The notes beneath the pieces are model-generated. The model worked only from the letters and a program-made list of their open reading frames with translations, did no database searches and was not told where the DNA came from. Below, piece after piece: positions 47,287-58,200 of a stretch of 64,000 nt of DNA. The translations under genes and the position numbers were made by a program. The DNA lies in assembly GCA_027922465.2 (NCBI GenBank), contig BQMF02000115.1:620001-684000 (forward strand), given 5' to 3'. Positions within the stretch are counted from its first letter, which is position 1. The number at the start of each line of letters is the position of its first letter. The stretch comes from Turritopsis dohrnii (Eukaryota; Cnidaria; Hydrozoa; Anthoathecata; Oceaniidae).

Positions 47287-48150
47287 AACTTAAACTACGG
47301 TATTTCCTCTAAAACGCCGCGGCATTTATTACAAATATCAGCTTCAGGATTCGGCGTTAATTGAGGGCGGCGTTTATTACAAAATGAAAAATTGGATAGA
47401 AGCAAACTGAAACAACAATGTTTCCTTAACCTAAAAAAGGTTACAAAAGATTATGTGAAAATGTTTTACACAAAAGATATGTTCACAAAGAAGTCAAAGA
47501 AGAGCAATATCACTGCTGCCGGGTGGGCCAAAAAAAACGCCCCTAAAATTAAAAATAAGAATTCCCTCTACTGAAAAGAAAAAATCAAATCTCATTTTTC
47601 TCTATACTGAAACTGACATGTAATTTATGATAGTTAAAGGAAATTTTATGTCAAATTGTGAAAATCTTGTTTGGTTACAGATATTTTCGTGGACCACTGC
47701 AAATTTTGATTGTACGAAAATCATAAAAAAAACTGACGTCGGAAATCTTATATACACCCTCTATTCTTTATGTTCTACGTTGTACTGTCCGGGAGAGGAG
47801 GATTCATCTACATGAGCTACCAAACAAGGAAGTCAGAATTGCTATCTGAACTCAGGCTGTAAAGGAGTTACTTCTTGATATGTATAAATTAACTTCAAAA
47901 TATTATTACACAAAAACGGAAATATTATAAAAAGTCAAAAATATATCTAAAGAAGACCAGGGAACTAGAAATATATCAGCATCTCACACAATATACAAAT
48001 TACAACTTGATTATTCATTAAGCTATGATTGGTTTATGATGGAGTTTTGAGGACCATTTATTTTGAATTGTTTTTTTGCGGAGTAGGATATTTCTCTTAT
48101 TATTCATATAGTCAATAAATTAGTATTTTTGTGTGTTAACTATGTTCATT
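47287..48150. other. Intergenic stretch with part of a GCGGCGTTTATT repeat
   Basis: 47296-47385 contains TACGGTATTTCCTCTAAAAC, GCCGCGGCATTTATTAC and GGGCGGCGTTTATTAC, which look like one end of an element related to the GGCGCTCATT repeats near 35.1-36.0 kb. No matching right end was found. The remainder is AT-rich without a gene. Confidence 0.4.
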
Positions 48151-48154
48151 TATT

Positions 48155-48290
48155 AGGGGTTGTTTATATGGAGAATTTTCATCCCGGGATGAAATTTTAT
48201 CTCGGTACCGGGCTGGAAAATTTGAGCGTTTATATGGATACGTTCAACCCGGCAAAATGAAGATAAATGTTATGAAGTACCAGTCAAAAA
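48155..48290. mobile_element. Solitary left end of a TTAGGGGTTGTTTATATGG element
   Basis: TTAGGGGTTGTTTATATGGA is followed by CATCCCGGGATG and by GAGCGTTTATATGGATACG. The layout (a TTA followed by GGGG(T)GTT, then palindromic CCCGGG) is like the MITE at 53592-53900. The right half is absent; a LINE fragment follows. Confidence 0.4.
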
Positions 48291-48429
48291 GTTATGTCGA
48301 ATTTCTTTAATTTTTCCAGAGCCCTAGCATATGCTTTTTTTACAAGATCTTTTTCAAATTTTATGTATTTTTGAGTTGCATTTTCTTTATCAGATGATAA
48401 GTTAGGTGATCTAAAATATTTGATCTCAT

Positions 48430-49145
48430 TCAAATAGATACTAGCCATGGCTTTCCTTATTCCTTCGTACTGTTTATACGTATTTGTCGAATACGAAATA
48501 GCGCTTTAACTTTCTGTGATGCAGTCTTGCAAAGTCCTTCTACATGCATATTGAAATCCAGTTTATAATCAATGGTAACCCCTAAAAGTTTAATATGAGG
48601 TTTGGATTTTTAAGAATTCTTACCAATATCAAAACGCACTTGATCTAGTTTTCCTCTACCCAGAAACATAACTTGAAACTTTTCTGGATTTGCAGCCATT
48701 GTGTTGATCTTAAACCATTGTAAAATATTGTTGGTTTCCCTTTTAAGAATAGCGATGACATCTTCTAAGGAGTCTCCACAGGTAAAAAGAGTGTTGTCGT
48801 CAGCGCAAAGTTGCAAATATCTGCTTTTTGGATAAAGAGGAAGAGATCATTCAAGAAAATGTTAAAAAGAAGAGGACCTAAAACAGAACCTTGTGGAATA
48901 CCAAAAACCATTTCCAACCATTCACTCAGAGACGAATTCACCTTAACTCTGTGAGATCTACGAGTAAGGTAATCAGCTATTAAGCTTAGACTCTTGAAAT
49001 CAAACCCATATGCATCAAGCTTTGCAATCAAAAGGTCATGCGGGAGACAATCGTAAGCTTTTGATAGATCCATCAGTACAGTTCCAACAATTTTACCAGC
49101 ATGTAAACTCTTTTGCCATGAATTCAAAAGATGAATATTCTCCAT
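48430..49145 (-). pseudogene. LINE reverse-transcriptase fragment (CR1/Jockey-like), frameshifted
   Basis: The minus strand from 49145 encodes TVLMDLSKAYDCLPHDLLIA, then YGF, the GIPQGSVLGPLLFNIFLNDL block and KADICNFA. After a frameshift in the catalytic FADD box it continues from about 48813 as ADDNTLFTCGDSLEDV and KCEKT-type MAANPEKFQVMFLG. A thumb-like PHIKLLGVTIDYKLDFNMHV piece with a second frame break follows near 48600-48530. The order and motifs are those of non-LTR retrotransposon RT domains. No endonuclease and no 3' end are present. It is inactive. Confidence 0.88.
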
Positions 49146-49680
49146 TATAAACAGCCCGCCTTAGTAATTATGTTTCAAGTCCAATATTTGTTTACATGCT
49201 TTCCCTCCCATTGGCTATACGTATTAACAAGCCAACGTGTGATACGTCTGGAACTCTCCTCCTCGCTGCTAATGCAAAGAAACGTTTCCCTTCTTCGTAT
49301 CTACTTCGTGGAGTGGTGGTGTCTGTTGCGCTCCAAACACGCCCCACTATGTTTGGAAACGAGGTGGCCAAATCCATGTAGCCATAACACGAAAATATTA
49401 TCTGATGGCGGTAAAGATTTCTCGAGTTGACAGCCGAAATTTTGTTTTTCTGAAGCTCCTAATTTTTGGCATTAAAGATTCCAGCGGGAAAAATCCGACA
49501 TTATAGGTTTTAATTAGTGAGTTTCACAACTAACGTATACGAAAGTTATACCTTTAGCCTTTTTTTCTAAGACATATAAATCTGAAATTATTTTCGAGTT
49601 TTTTGACGACCTTGATACATGGTGTGTTTTCTATCCCACCCCCCTAAACATCCAAAGGACGTTTTCTCTGGGGTCTACTT
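49146..49680. other. Less AT-rich stretch between LINE fragment and nested elements
   Basis: 49165-49380 has a balanced base composition and long frames on both strands, but none shows a family motif or a convincing start. It may be the 5' part or flank of a retroelement. Nothing firm can be assigned. Confidence 0.35.
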
Positions 49681-49982
49681 CCAATTTTAAATGATCCCTA
49701 ATGGCATAACGATAGACAAGTTTCCAAGTGACATCCTGTTTATAAACTTTAGTGTTCTTTGCTTGATTAATTGCTGTATATATAATTATAATTACCGTGA
49801 GTTGGGGCGAGATTCAACTCTGTGGGGCGAAATTCAACATGCCAAAATCAAGCTGCATCTGGTCAATAATTTAAATACATTACGTTTTTAAAACTAAACC
49901 AAGTTATACAACACAAAAAAGATTTAAAGCAACCAAAACATGTATGAGTACCATTTAGAGAGACTCTGGCTCTGGCTATTAA

Positions 49983-51521
49983 AGGGATTCCTGTATGGAG
50001 TCATATCAGTGTCAAAATTCGTTAGTCAAATTGGAAATCCTAACATTCAAATTGGGAATGCAATTTGGCAAATAAGGAATACATAGTGGAAATGCCGCTA
50101 AGAAATAGTAACGTATTGAAATAGGAATAGGTTATATGATTAAGAATGTAGATAGTAACGAATAATTGGAGGAGTAAATGGAAAATAAATCCTTTGCGCG
50201 GCGTACGGTGTAATTGGTGTAATTTTACTTGGTGGACCTACAGACAAACAACATGGCAGACCGTGTCAGGGGTCTGCTGCATGATGAATGGTATTTCTCT
50301 CAAACCCAAAACATTGTTGGTTTTCTTCATCTGCCGATTTGTTGTAGCATTCTTGTAGTAAGTCTAATAACTGACATAAAATTTCGTTATTATAAGCATT
50401 AGTCATGTAAGCACGAGTTGTGACTCCAATAACATGTTCTAGCCGATAACTTAAGTAGTCAAAATTACGTCCCTCGTCTAATTCACGCAAAGTATCCCCT
50501 AAAATTCTTTTAAGGTAATTCTCAATGTTGAACGCCATGTTTAAAAACTTAGCATGTACAACGCAACTCATCTAACCAACTACATTTCTAGTTATCTTTT
50601 ATTAACCTCTGGTAGTAATCGAGAGACGTGGAGAGAACCTCGCATTCAAAACGAGGCTACGCGAAAATAAATAAATCCAATTTTATCCCTCTGTCCACCA
50701 TGACTGATTGATTCACAGAATTTGATGATTTACATTCTTTATTACATTGTATAATTTTCAACTCCATAGTCGATTTACATGTTTACTTGTCGATACTTTT
50801 GAGCTGTTCCATGTATTATCTACATTCCCACTTGCATTGCCGCCAATACATTACCAATCGGCTAATTTAATGCCCGATAGGGAAATTTGTATTTCTCAAT
50901 TAAAAAATTTGCATTCCTTATTTGCCAAATAACATTCCCGATTTGCCAAATTGCATTCCTAATTTGCCAAATTGCATTCCCAATTTGCCAAATTGCATTC
51001 CCAATTTGAATGTTAGGATTTCCAATTTGACTAACGAATTTTGACATTGATATGACTCCATATTCCTGCGTCCAAAAAGTATATTTCAAGGGATGATAGA
51101 ACTCACAAAGTTGTTTAAGAACTCTTTTTACAGTTTTTGGAAATCTTGTTTCCTTGGGCAGATATTTCAATTTAAAAATGTTCAAATTATGCAATGGATA
51201 ATTATGATGTAATAAGATAGTATTTTGTTAGTGTGTATAACTTCTGAATTAGTAAATATTATGACTTCATTCTTCTATAAATCAACTCAGAGTGGAAGCC
51301 TTTACTTCATAGTAACTTTCAAAGATGTATTATTAATCATATCTAAAAATATTGCAATGGAAAGTGTTAGTTACTATCTTATTACATCATAAATATGCAT
51401 TGCATAAATTAAATATAAGATTTTAAAAACGAAATATCTCAGAAACTATAAATAATTATGAAATACTGAAAAGAGACTCTATCATATTTTTATAAATATC
51501 ATTTTGGACGCAGGAATCCCT
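49983..51521. mobile_element. 1.54-kb TTAA-flanked element, TIR AGGGATTCCTG, containing an inverted-repeat core
   Basis: The ends AGGGATTCCTG and CAGGAATCCCT are flanked by TTAA (49979-49982 and 51522-51525). The right 440 bp (51088-51510) matches the interior of the 482-bp TTAA MITE at 38860-39341. The left 80 bp instead starts an inverted repeat: 49995-50075 is mirrored at 50975-51065 (GGAGTCATATCAxTGTCAAA, GTTAGTCAAATTGGAAATCC). The right arm is expanded by about four tandem units of GGGAATGCAATTTGGCAAAT. The element looks like a TTAA MITE whose left half was replaced by, or filled with, a second inverted-repeat unit. Confidence 0.78.
50266..50571 (-). CDS. Orphan first-exon-like coding segment inside the TTAA element
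   Basis: The frame contains an ATG at 50538 in good context (TTTAAACATGGCG). It encodes MAFNIENYLKRILGDTLREL, then SYRLEHVIGVTTRAY and EILCQLLDLLQECYNKSADE, a helical, acidic protein-like segment, and stops at 50266. It lies in the loop of the inverted repeat of the nested element. It reminds me of the N-terminal helical region that precedes integrase-type DDE transposases in some cnidarian and fish transposons, but I cannot confirm that from the sequence. No nuclease domain is nearby. It is either a truncated transposase gene or a captured host exon. Confidence 0.45.
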   Translation of the reverse strand: MSCVVHAKFLNMAFNIENYLKRILGDTLRELDEGRNFDYLSYRLEHVIGVTTRAYMTNAYNNEILCQLLDLLQECYNKSADEENQQCFGFERNTIHHAADP

Positions 51522-52546
51522 TTAAAATGTCACGATCCATTTAGGCTATTCTCGTTATGTAACGGGCTTTAAATGTTTTGTCGTCAAAATAACTGCGCTG
51601 AACAAAATGCGTTGTCCAATGGGAATGTTGTTTTAGTTTCTCTGTGAGAAAAATGTTTTCATAAATTTCATGTCGTTTCGTTAGATTTTGATATAGGATT
51701 TAAGGTAAAAGTTGTTATAAGAAATAGTTTAAAATTTTAGGTTTTGACATCAGGTTAGTATAGTATTTCATAAATGGTCAGTGGTTTATTTTATGTGAAT
51801 CACAACAACACACGCGGCTGCTTGAAAATGAAAGAGAATGCCTGGTTTCTACATTGCAAATCGGTTGAGCAAGTTAGAATGAGATAGTCTAATCTTTTCA
51901 ACTGAGTAGCAATGGGAATTGATGCAGTGTATACAATGTGCATTTTTAAATCTTTGCACAAAACCCTTTACACAATAATTGCACAGTCATCAATTCTCTC
52001 TATCATTACGCTCTTTACATCTCAGCTTACGAGACCCCGTCGATAAGCTTTGTGTGCACCGGGTTGGACGGAAAGGTGTTTTAGGGGATGATATTGCTAA
52101 GTGAAAACCGTTTTTGAGAAATACATTTTGCACAGTGATCAATCATCTTCAGTTTGTTTCACTACATAGCTTCCGCCCACGCACCCCAAAATACGACCCA
52201 TGCATTAGTATAATAAGGAAAACACGCTTGAAAGAGCGAAAAGGTGGCTGGGCGGAGGGTGGACATCACCTCGTGGAAACTGTCTTTGAGAAATCCTATA
52301 TAATTGGTATTTTAAAAATAAACGTGCGCGGCTGTACGAAGTCTTTTAACTCGTGTTGGGATTTGAAGAGCTCAAAGGCAATCTACATTCGGCTATTGCT
52401 AAAATGTAAAAAAAAATTACGTCTTGGTTCAGATATGCGATGTTGTTGTTTTGAAATTTCAAATTATTTTGTTGAATGTTGTGGTCTGGATAATGGTGCT
52501 GTTGAATCTCGCGCCACAGAGTTGAATCTTGTCCCAACTCACGGTA

Positions 52547-53127
52547 TGGTTTATATAAATAATGTAATAATGTGTTATGATGCGCCTCTGTTATCAAGTC
52601 GTTTTCTTTGAACACTTGCACACATCTTTTGAAGATTTTATCTACTTACTTAGAGGCTTACTGATGCTCTTTAAAGACCATAAAATATGTGTATATTTAC
52701 ACATTGATTGCTTGTATATAATTAAAATCAGAGACTCATCTATGTAAGGCAGTGTTCAAAAGCCAGAAACTGATTCTGTATAGGGTTTGATCTTATGTTG
52801 GCCTTATTTCCTTTTTGCAACCTCCCCCCCCCCCCCCCCCCCCTATTTTTTTCACTGAAAACCCTTCTACAGCACAACGAACATGTGCAAAGTGAAAAAG
52901 ATCACATTTCATTCCAATTCATGAAAAAAAAATAATTATTTTGATACCTACATTTCACAAAGAAATGAATGTCTCAGAAAGAAAGATTATTTATAAAAAC
53001 ACTGCCGAATTGCTTTAGTAATTATTACTATTGTCACTGTTCTTAACTTTACTCGCTAGATGTTTTATGAATATTTTTCTAAAAATCAGTATATAAAATC
53101 TAACTGGTTAGTTGTTCTTTTTTGCAA
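52547..53127. other. Intergenic stretch with a C20 homopolymer
   Basis: A run of 20 C at 52824-52843 is unusual in this AT-rich DNA and may vary in length between reads or individuals. Otherwise nothing recognised. Confidence 0.6.
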
Positions 53128-53471
53128 CAGGGTTCGCAGCGTCTGGAAAATCAGGGAAAAAAACTATGGAAAGTCAGGAAATGTCATGTAAAAAAAGTTT
53201 TTTTGCCCTTTAGGTCAGGGAAAGTCAGGGAAAAATAAGATTTCATAAGATTGTTTATAACAGTATCTATTACTGACTTTGTTCAATGATAATTTTGTTT
53301 ATATACCCAATCATCTATATTTTTCTTTCGTTTCAGGCTTAACTAACATAATATTGTAAGTAGGCAATAAAGTCAAAGAAAACAGGGTGTTTTTAGAGAA
53401 AAGTCAGGGAAAATGATACCTTTTAGGGAAAGTCAGGAAAAATATTTTGGGAAAAGTGCTACGAAACCCTG
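53128..53471. mobile_element. 344-bp hAT-like MITE with CAGGGTTCG ends and AGTCAGGGAAAA repeats
   Basis: The left end CAGGGTTCGCAGCG and right end GCTACGAAACCCTG are imperfect inverted repeats. Inside are many GTCAGGGAAA/AGTCAGGAAA units on the plus strand, a pattern found in hAT-type MITEs of many animals. An 8-bp target duplication is not clear: the flanks TTTTGCAA and TGCAAGCG are offset. No coding frame is present. Confidence 0.72.
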
Positions 53472-53591
53472 TGCAAGCGTCTTTCATTCTGAGTTCTGTT
53501 CCTATTTTTCAAGAAAATTCAAGCTTAGGTTGTTCTTAATATTTTTTTTTTAATATTTTTTCTTATTTTGTACATTCTTTGGCCACATTTA

Positions 53592-53900
53592 GGAGGTGTT
53601 CACATTGAGAAAAAATAGTCTGGCAAAGCAGGCTGAAAGATGTCATGTGATTATCATTGTTTACATGTAACAAAGAAAAACATGTGCAAAAGTTGAAAAA
53701 TCAGCCCAGTTAACCATGCTAGAGTGTTCATATGGAAGAATTTCAGCCCGCCTTGCCGAGATCTCGGTACATAAAAGCGAGATCTTGGCAAACCGAGCTG
53801 CACATATTGAATTTTATGAGACTTTGACAGAAAAGGTGAGATCTCGGCAAACCGAGGCAGCTCGCTTTGCCGGTCTGATTTTATCAATGTGAACACCCCC
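53592..53900. mobile_element. 309-bp MITE with GGAGGTGTTCACATTGA ends and TTA duplication
   Basis: The left GGAGGTGTTCACATTGA and right TCAATGTGAACACCCCC are inverted repeats flanked by TTA (53589-53591, 53901-53903). Internal GAGATCTCGGCAAACCGAG and CCGAGATCTCGG motifs are themselves palindromic. The TTA target points to PIF/Harbinger or a related superfamily. No coding sequence is present. Confidence 0.85.
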
Positions 53901-53903
53901 TTA

Positions 53904-55110
53904 GTGTATATACTCTTATGAAATCTGATGTAATATATAATTATATATATGCTTAATCATACATCCCGTTTTCATTCTTGAAAGGGTCTCATTGGGGAAA
54001 AAATTAGTTATGACAATTGGTGCGACATTAGTTTTTTCTATCACAGGGAACCCATTGCATTCCATTTCTTATTAAATGGGACATTCAGGGAAATATATCT
54101 AGAACTAATAGGGATATATAAATGATGTGTTTGACAACCACAATGCTGGTGACAAAAAGTCTTAGTTACAGTGTGTGGTACGCATATGGTAGCATACATT
54201 TTTTTAGTTTTTGAGCTATATAAGATGGATACACTTTTAATTTATGGTTCTTTGATTTTATTTTCCATTTTACCTTAGATTGGAAATTAAATTCTTTCAT
54301 AACTTAGTGTTTGCTTGGTCATATAAACACCGTGTTAAGAACGTGCATCAATTTGTTGGAAGTGTGTAATTATTAGTTGACCCTAACAGGTATTAAGTCT
54401 GCTAAGATAAACATTTGGCTACACTGATAAAGAAATCTATTACTGACTTTGTTACCAATAAATTATTAAAAATTGTAAGAAGGCTATCAGTGGTAAAATA
54501 CATTAAGTTTTCAAAATACAATTTATACCAGACACTGGGTGCAATTTGTCATATGTATATTAACAAACATTTTTTCAGGCTTTGAATTATTTCCATTTAA
54601 ATTTCTGGTAATGTAAGAAATATATACATGAAAGAATAAAATAAAATAAGTCTCAACGAAAGATTTTTTAAAAAGTACTGTTTGATTCATCTTCTTTATC
54701 CTCCAGATAGTGATCTCTGTGATATCGATAACTTCATTTGCATAGATTTAACAATTTAATCTTCTAACTTTGGCATTGAACCATAAATCAATTGCTGCTG
54801 TTGGATCATATTTTGCTTATTCTAAAATTTGCTTCAAGCCTATTTCTTACCAATCTATTACGCCAGTCTGAAGCACAAAATATGATAGATTAATACGTTA
54901 ATTTGAACCCTGATATAAAACAAGCAGTCATTTAGCTTCTTTGAGCACACTTCAAAATATTTTCTGATATTGCTTCTCCAAATGGACAAAAAGTTACGTT
55001 TTCCTGTTGATAATTAAAGTTTTGTGAATTGTTTTCATCCCTGTGTCGAGATTCTTCATAATGAGAATATTAGGTTTCACCAAAAGAAAAGTTTTTTATT
55101 GTCTTTATGT

Positions 55111-55147
<37 letters not shown>

Positions 55148-55246
55148 TTTCTTATCCCTTTAGAGATAAAATAGACCAAGATCTAACTGGCCTGCCTATC
55201 TGTTTAATGAGAAAGATTCCATATATTTCCCCTAACTTTCATCAAC
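53904..55246. other. Flank upstream of the RhoGEF start, with an old repeat and a T31 tract
   Basis: 54080-54275 is a diverged copy of the repeat seen at 11620 and 12230. 55114-55144 is a run of 31 T about 100 bp before the RhoGEF start codon. No additional exon is recognised. 55145-55246 is probably 5' UTR. Confidence 0.5.
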
Positions 55247-58200
55247 ATGGAGACAAGATTAAAGTCTATTAAAAAGTGAGTATGCATGAAACTAAGTAAG
55301 TAAGTAACGGGAGTTTTTAGTCCTGGGGCTTCCATCCGTAATGGTTGGTTCTTCCGCCCGCCGACTTGCAACTATTAGTTGACTTACCGCCAGAGATACG
55401 TATAGCATTGCTCTAACTTGCCCGAAGGCCAGTGTGCAGTCAGTCGATGGCTCCTAATGGGCTGACACGCTGCTTTTAAAGCGCATCGGAGTGGTGTATT
55501 GAGATACGACATGACTGGACTCGAACACGGGTCGCAGCGGTCGCACTCAAAGGTACTAACCACTACACCATCGCTGCATGAAACTTATTCCATTTGTGAA
55601 TTGTATTGGGTGTTTGCTATGAAAATGCCAATTTGTGGAAAACATGGCCTCTCAAAGGTCTATGTAGAAAAAATTTGGAGACACCAAATGATTTACTTAT
55701 CAGAAAAAAAAGCTTTCGTGAATTGAAAGCTTGCAAAATCTTGCAATAAAATTTTGCAATGAAATCTTGCAATGAAATGTTTTATGAAGCCAAACACTGG
55801 TTGATATGCTGTTACTTTCAATTTAGAATACTTCCAAGACGATCACCTAGACTTATGGCTCAAACATATTTATCTGGAAGCACCAGTATGCAGGATCTTG
55901 GTTTACATGGTGCAGATAAACTATCTCTTCCTCAGGTAAAAGGAACATTGCATTGAAGCTTATTGAAGTCATATTGAATATTTCACCACTTGTAGTATGA
56001 TAACATATAGAAGCATTATCAATGCTATATCATTTGTATTTGCAAGGTTACCATTAGAAATTATCATAATTGTAATAAAGAAAAACCTTGATACCATAAG
56101 CCAGATATACCTTAAAAGCTATTTTCTTTGTTGTATTTCAATGATATCTTGTAAATTCTAATTATATTTATTAATAGTTATCAATTTTGTTGTTATCACA
56201 AATTAATGTTTCCTTTATCTTCACTTGTTTACAATTATATATGTGCTTACGTCAATCAAAAATATGTTTGCTTCGTCAAAAAACTGTTTATCACAAGAAC
56301 AATTATTACAAGAAATATAAGGGTCTGTAGAAATACACCAATAAAACATTATCTACAGACTGTGAAGCATCTTGGTAATATTGATCATTATTTTGTTGTC
56401 CATTATCACAATAAAAAGCTCTATGCTTGGTATGTTTTTTTTTTGCAACAAAGGAAATGAGGCAGTTCCATAAAGACTTCTTAATTTCCTCCTCAAATGA
56501 TGAAAAACATTGTTTAGTCTTTGTTCAGCAAAACTCTTTAATAAGGTGTTGGCACGATATTGTAACATTTTAAATGATTTTGTTTATTTCAGATAAAACA
56601 CCAGCCAAAAATCCGAGGGTTTAATAGTGACAGTGATTTGAAACATGAAAAACAAAGACGTGCATTGAAGGTTGTACTTACGTTGATTTTGTGTTGTAAG
56701 TCTCAATGAGACGGTTAATACAGAGATATTTCATTCAGACGATTGAATAATGCACTACTATCATTTTCATAGTTTCCACAGAAATGAACATTTTTCCTTA
56801 CTTCGTTTGTTTTCCTTAAGTCATTATGCAATGTTACTTTTATTGCTGTTCCTCTAAGGAAGCTAATTGTGCCAGTAATTACTGCATTAAATGTTATGCT
56901 GTTAAATTTTCATGTTACTTTGCAGCTGGAATATTTTCATATATAAAAAATTGTACTCTTAGAGAATGAGAGAAAAGTCTGTATCATTGCGAAGCATTGA
57001 AAATTCTATGGTAAGTCAAGTTGAGACACTAAAATATACTAGTTCACAAAGGATCTGATGTATCTAGCTTTTCTTGACTGTACTTACCATAGCCAATACC
57101 TCTGAAGAAAATCAAGTCATCTCAGGATGAAGTAGTGAAGAATTTGATCAAAGCATCTGTTGAACATCAAGTAAGTAATTCATGATTTGTTCCTGAAAGA
57201 ACGTTTGGTTCTAAAATAACTGAGACTAACTGAAAATCTATTTGAAGCTATGTTTTGATGCAATTTGCATTATAAAAAAATTTGTTTATCTGTATATTCA
57301 TAATGTCTTTTCATGTCAAAGTTATGAAATTGGTCAAATTAGTGCAACACTGTGTGTATAACAACAGCAAGAAATGACTGATAGGTGAAATGAATGTGGA
57401 AGAGCTGGATTCATAAGTGTAGAAAGTGTTTCAAAACACATAGTCAAGAGGAAGTTTATTTATCAGGAATTTCAGGAATTCTATGTGTTTGGATAATAAC
57501 TTAAAAAATTCATAAATTAATGAGGTTTTCAAGTAGATCATCAACAAGTCAATATGCAGTAACAGAAACACCTGAAATTAGTAGCGAAAACATTTAGTTA
57601 GTTCAAACTTTACATATAAGCGAATTTGTTTTGTAGGTATTAGAACCGAACAAAAAAAAATTCACATCTAAGGTTGCACAGTTTGCCAGGGGATTATCAC
57701 CAAAAAAATCTTTCAAGAAAAGAAGCAACGAAGATTTGAGGAATATACAGGTTGGTGTTCTTTATTATTGTGTTACTTTTGATATAGCTTGCTTTCATAT
57801 ACTTTGATGTAAGAAATTAAAAGAGTTAAGAGAAGCCTTTTTGTCTTTTGCCATTGTCTTTTGTCAGATCCATTAATTGGATAAAATGGTGGTTAACCTG
57901 ATACATAATATGATGGAGTTTCTTAATAGCTCTATGAAGTCATTATGCTTTTGGGAAATTATTAAAGCTTTTGATGTTGATACATTTAATAATTCTCATG
58001 TGCTTAAACATCAAGAAGTTTTTGTTTAAAAATTGGTTTCTTCTAATGTTCATCCCATGTCTTTGATTACTAGGTTTTTGTGTTTTATGAAGATTTCACA
58101 TTAGTTTCATATTAACTGTTTTTATGAAGGTTTGTTTTCAACAGGACATGATTTTTTTTCTCTAGTGAAATTTGCAATGATAGGTATGTATTGTGGAGTT

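Larger units (their letters stand above)
49795..52544. mobile_element. 2.75-kb TA-flanked element with about 48-bp TIRs, host of a nested TTAA element
   Basis: The left end begins CCGTGAGTTGGGGCGAGATT and continues CAACTCTGTGG then CGAAATTCAACA. The right end is its reverse complement (..TTGAATCTTGTCCCAACTCACGG), including an inner repeat of the GCGAGATTCAACA motif. TA flanks it on both sides (49793-49794 and 52545-52546). Taking out the TTAA element at 49983-51521 leaves a core of about 1.2 kb. The plus-strand frame 52114-52611 in the right part reads into the TIR and has no recognised domain. It is most likely a Tc1/mariner-type non-autonomous element. Confidence 0.8.

Noticed and set aside
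52114..52611. 165-codon frame as a gene
   Set aside because: It reads into the terminal inverted repeat of the TA element and shows no domain; the opposite strand is also open there.
52824..52843. C20 run as a functional G-quadruplex or i-motif site
   Set aside because: A lone homopolymer next to AT-rich DNA is more simply explained by slippage.
55500..55574. Possible tRNA gene on the minus strand
   Set aside because: Boxes are good, but it is flanked with its body by an 11-bp duplication, so it is a SINE.
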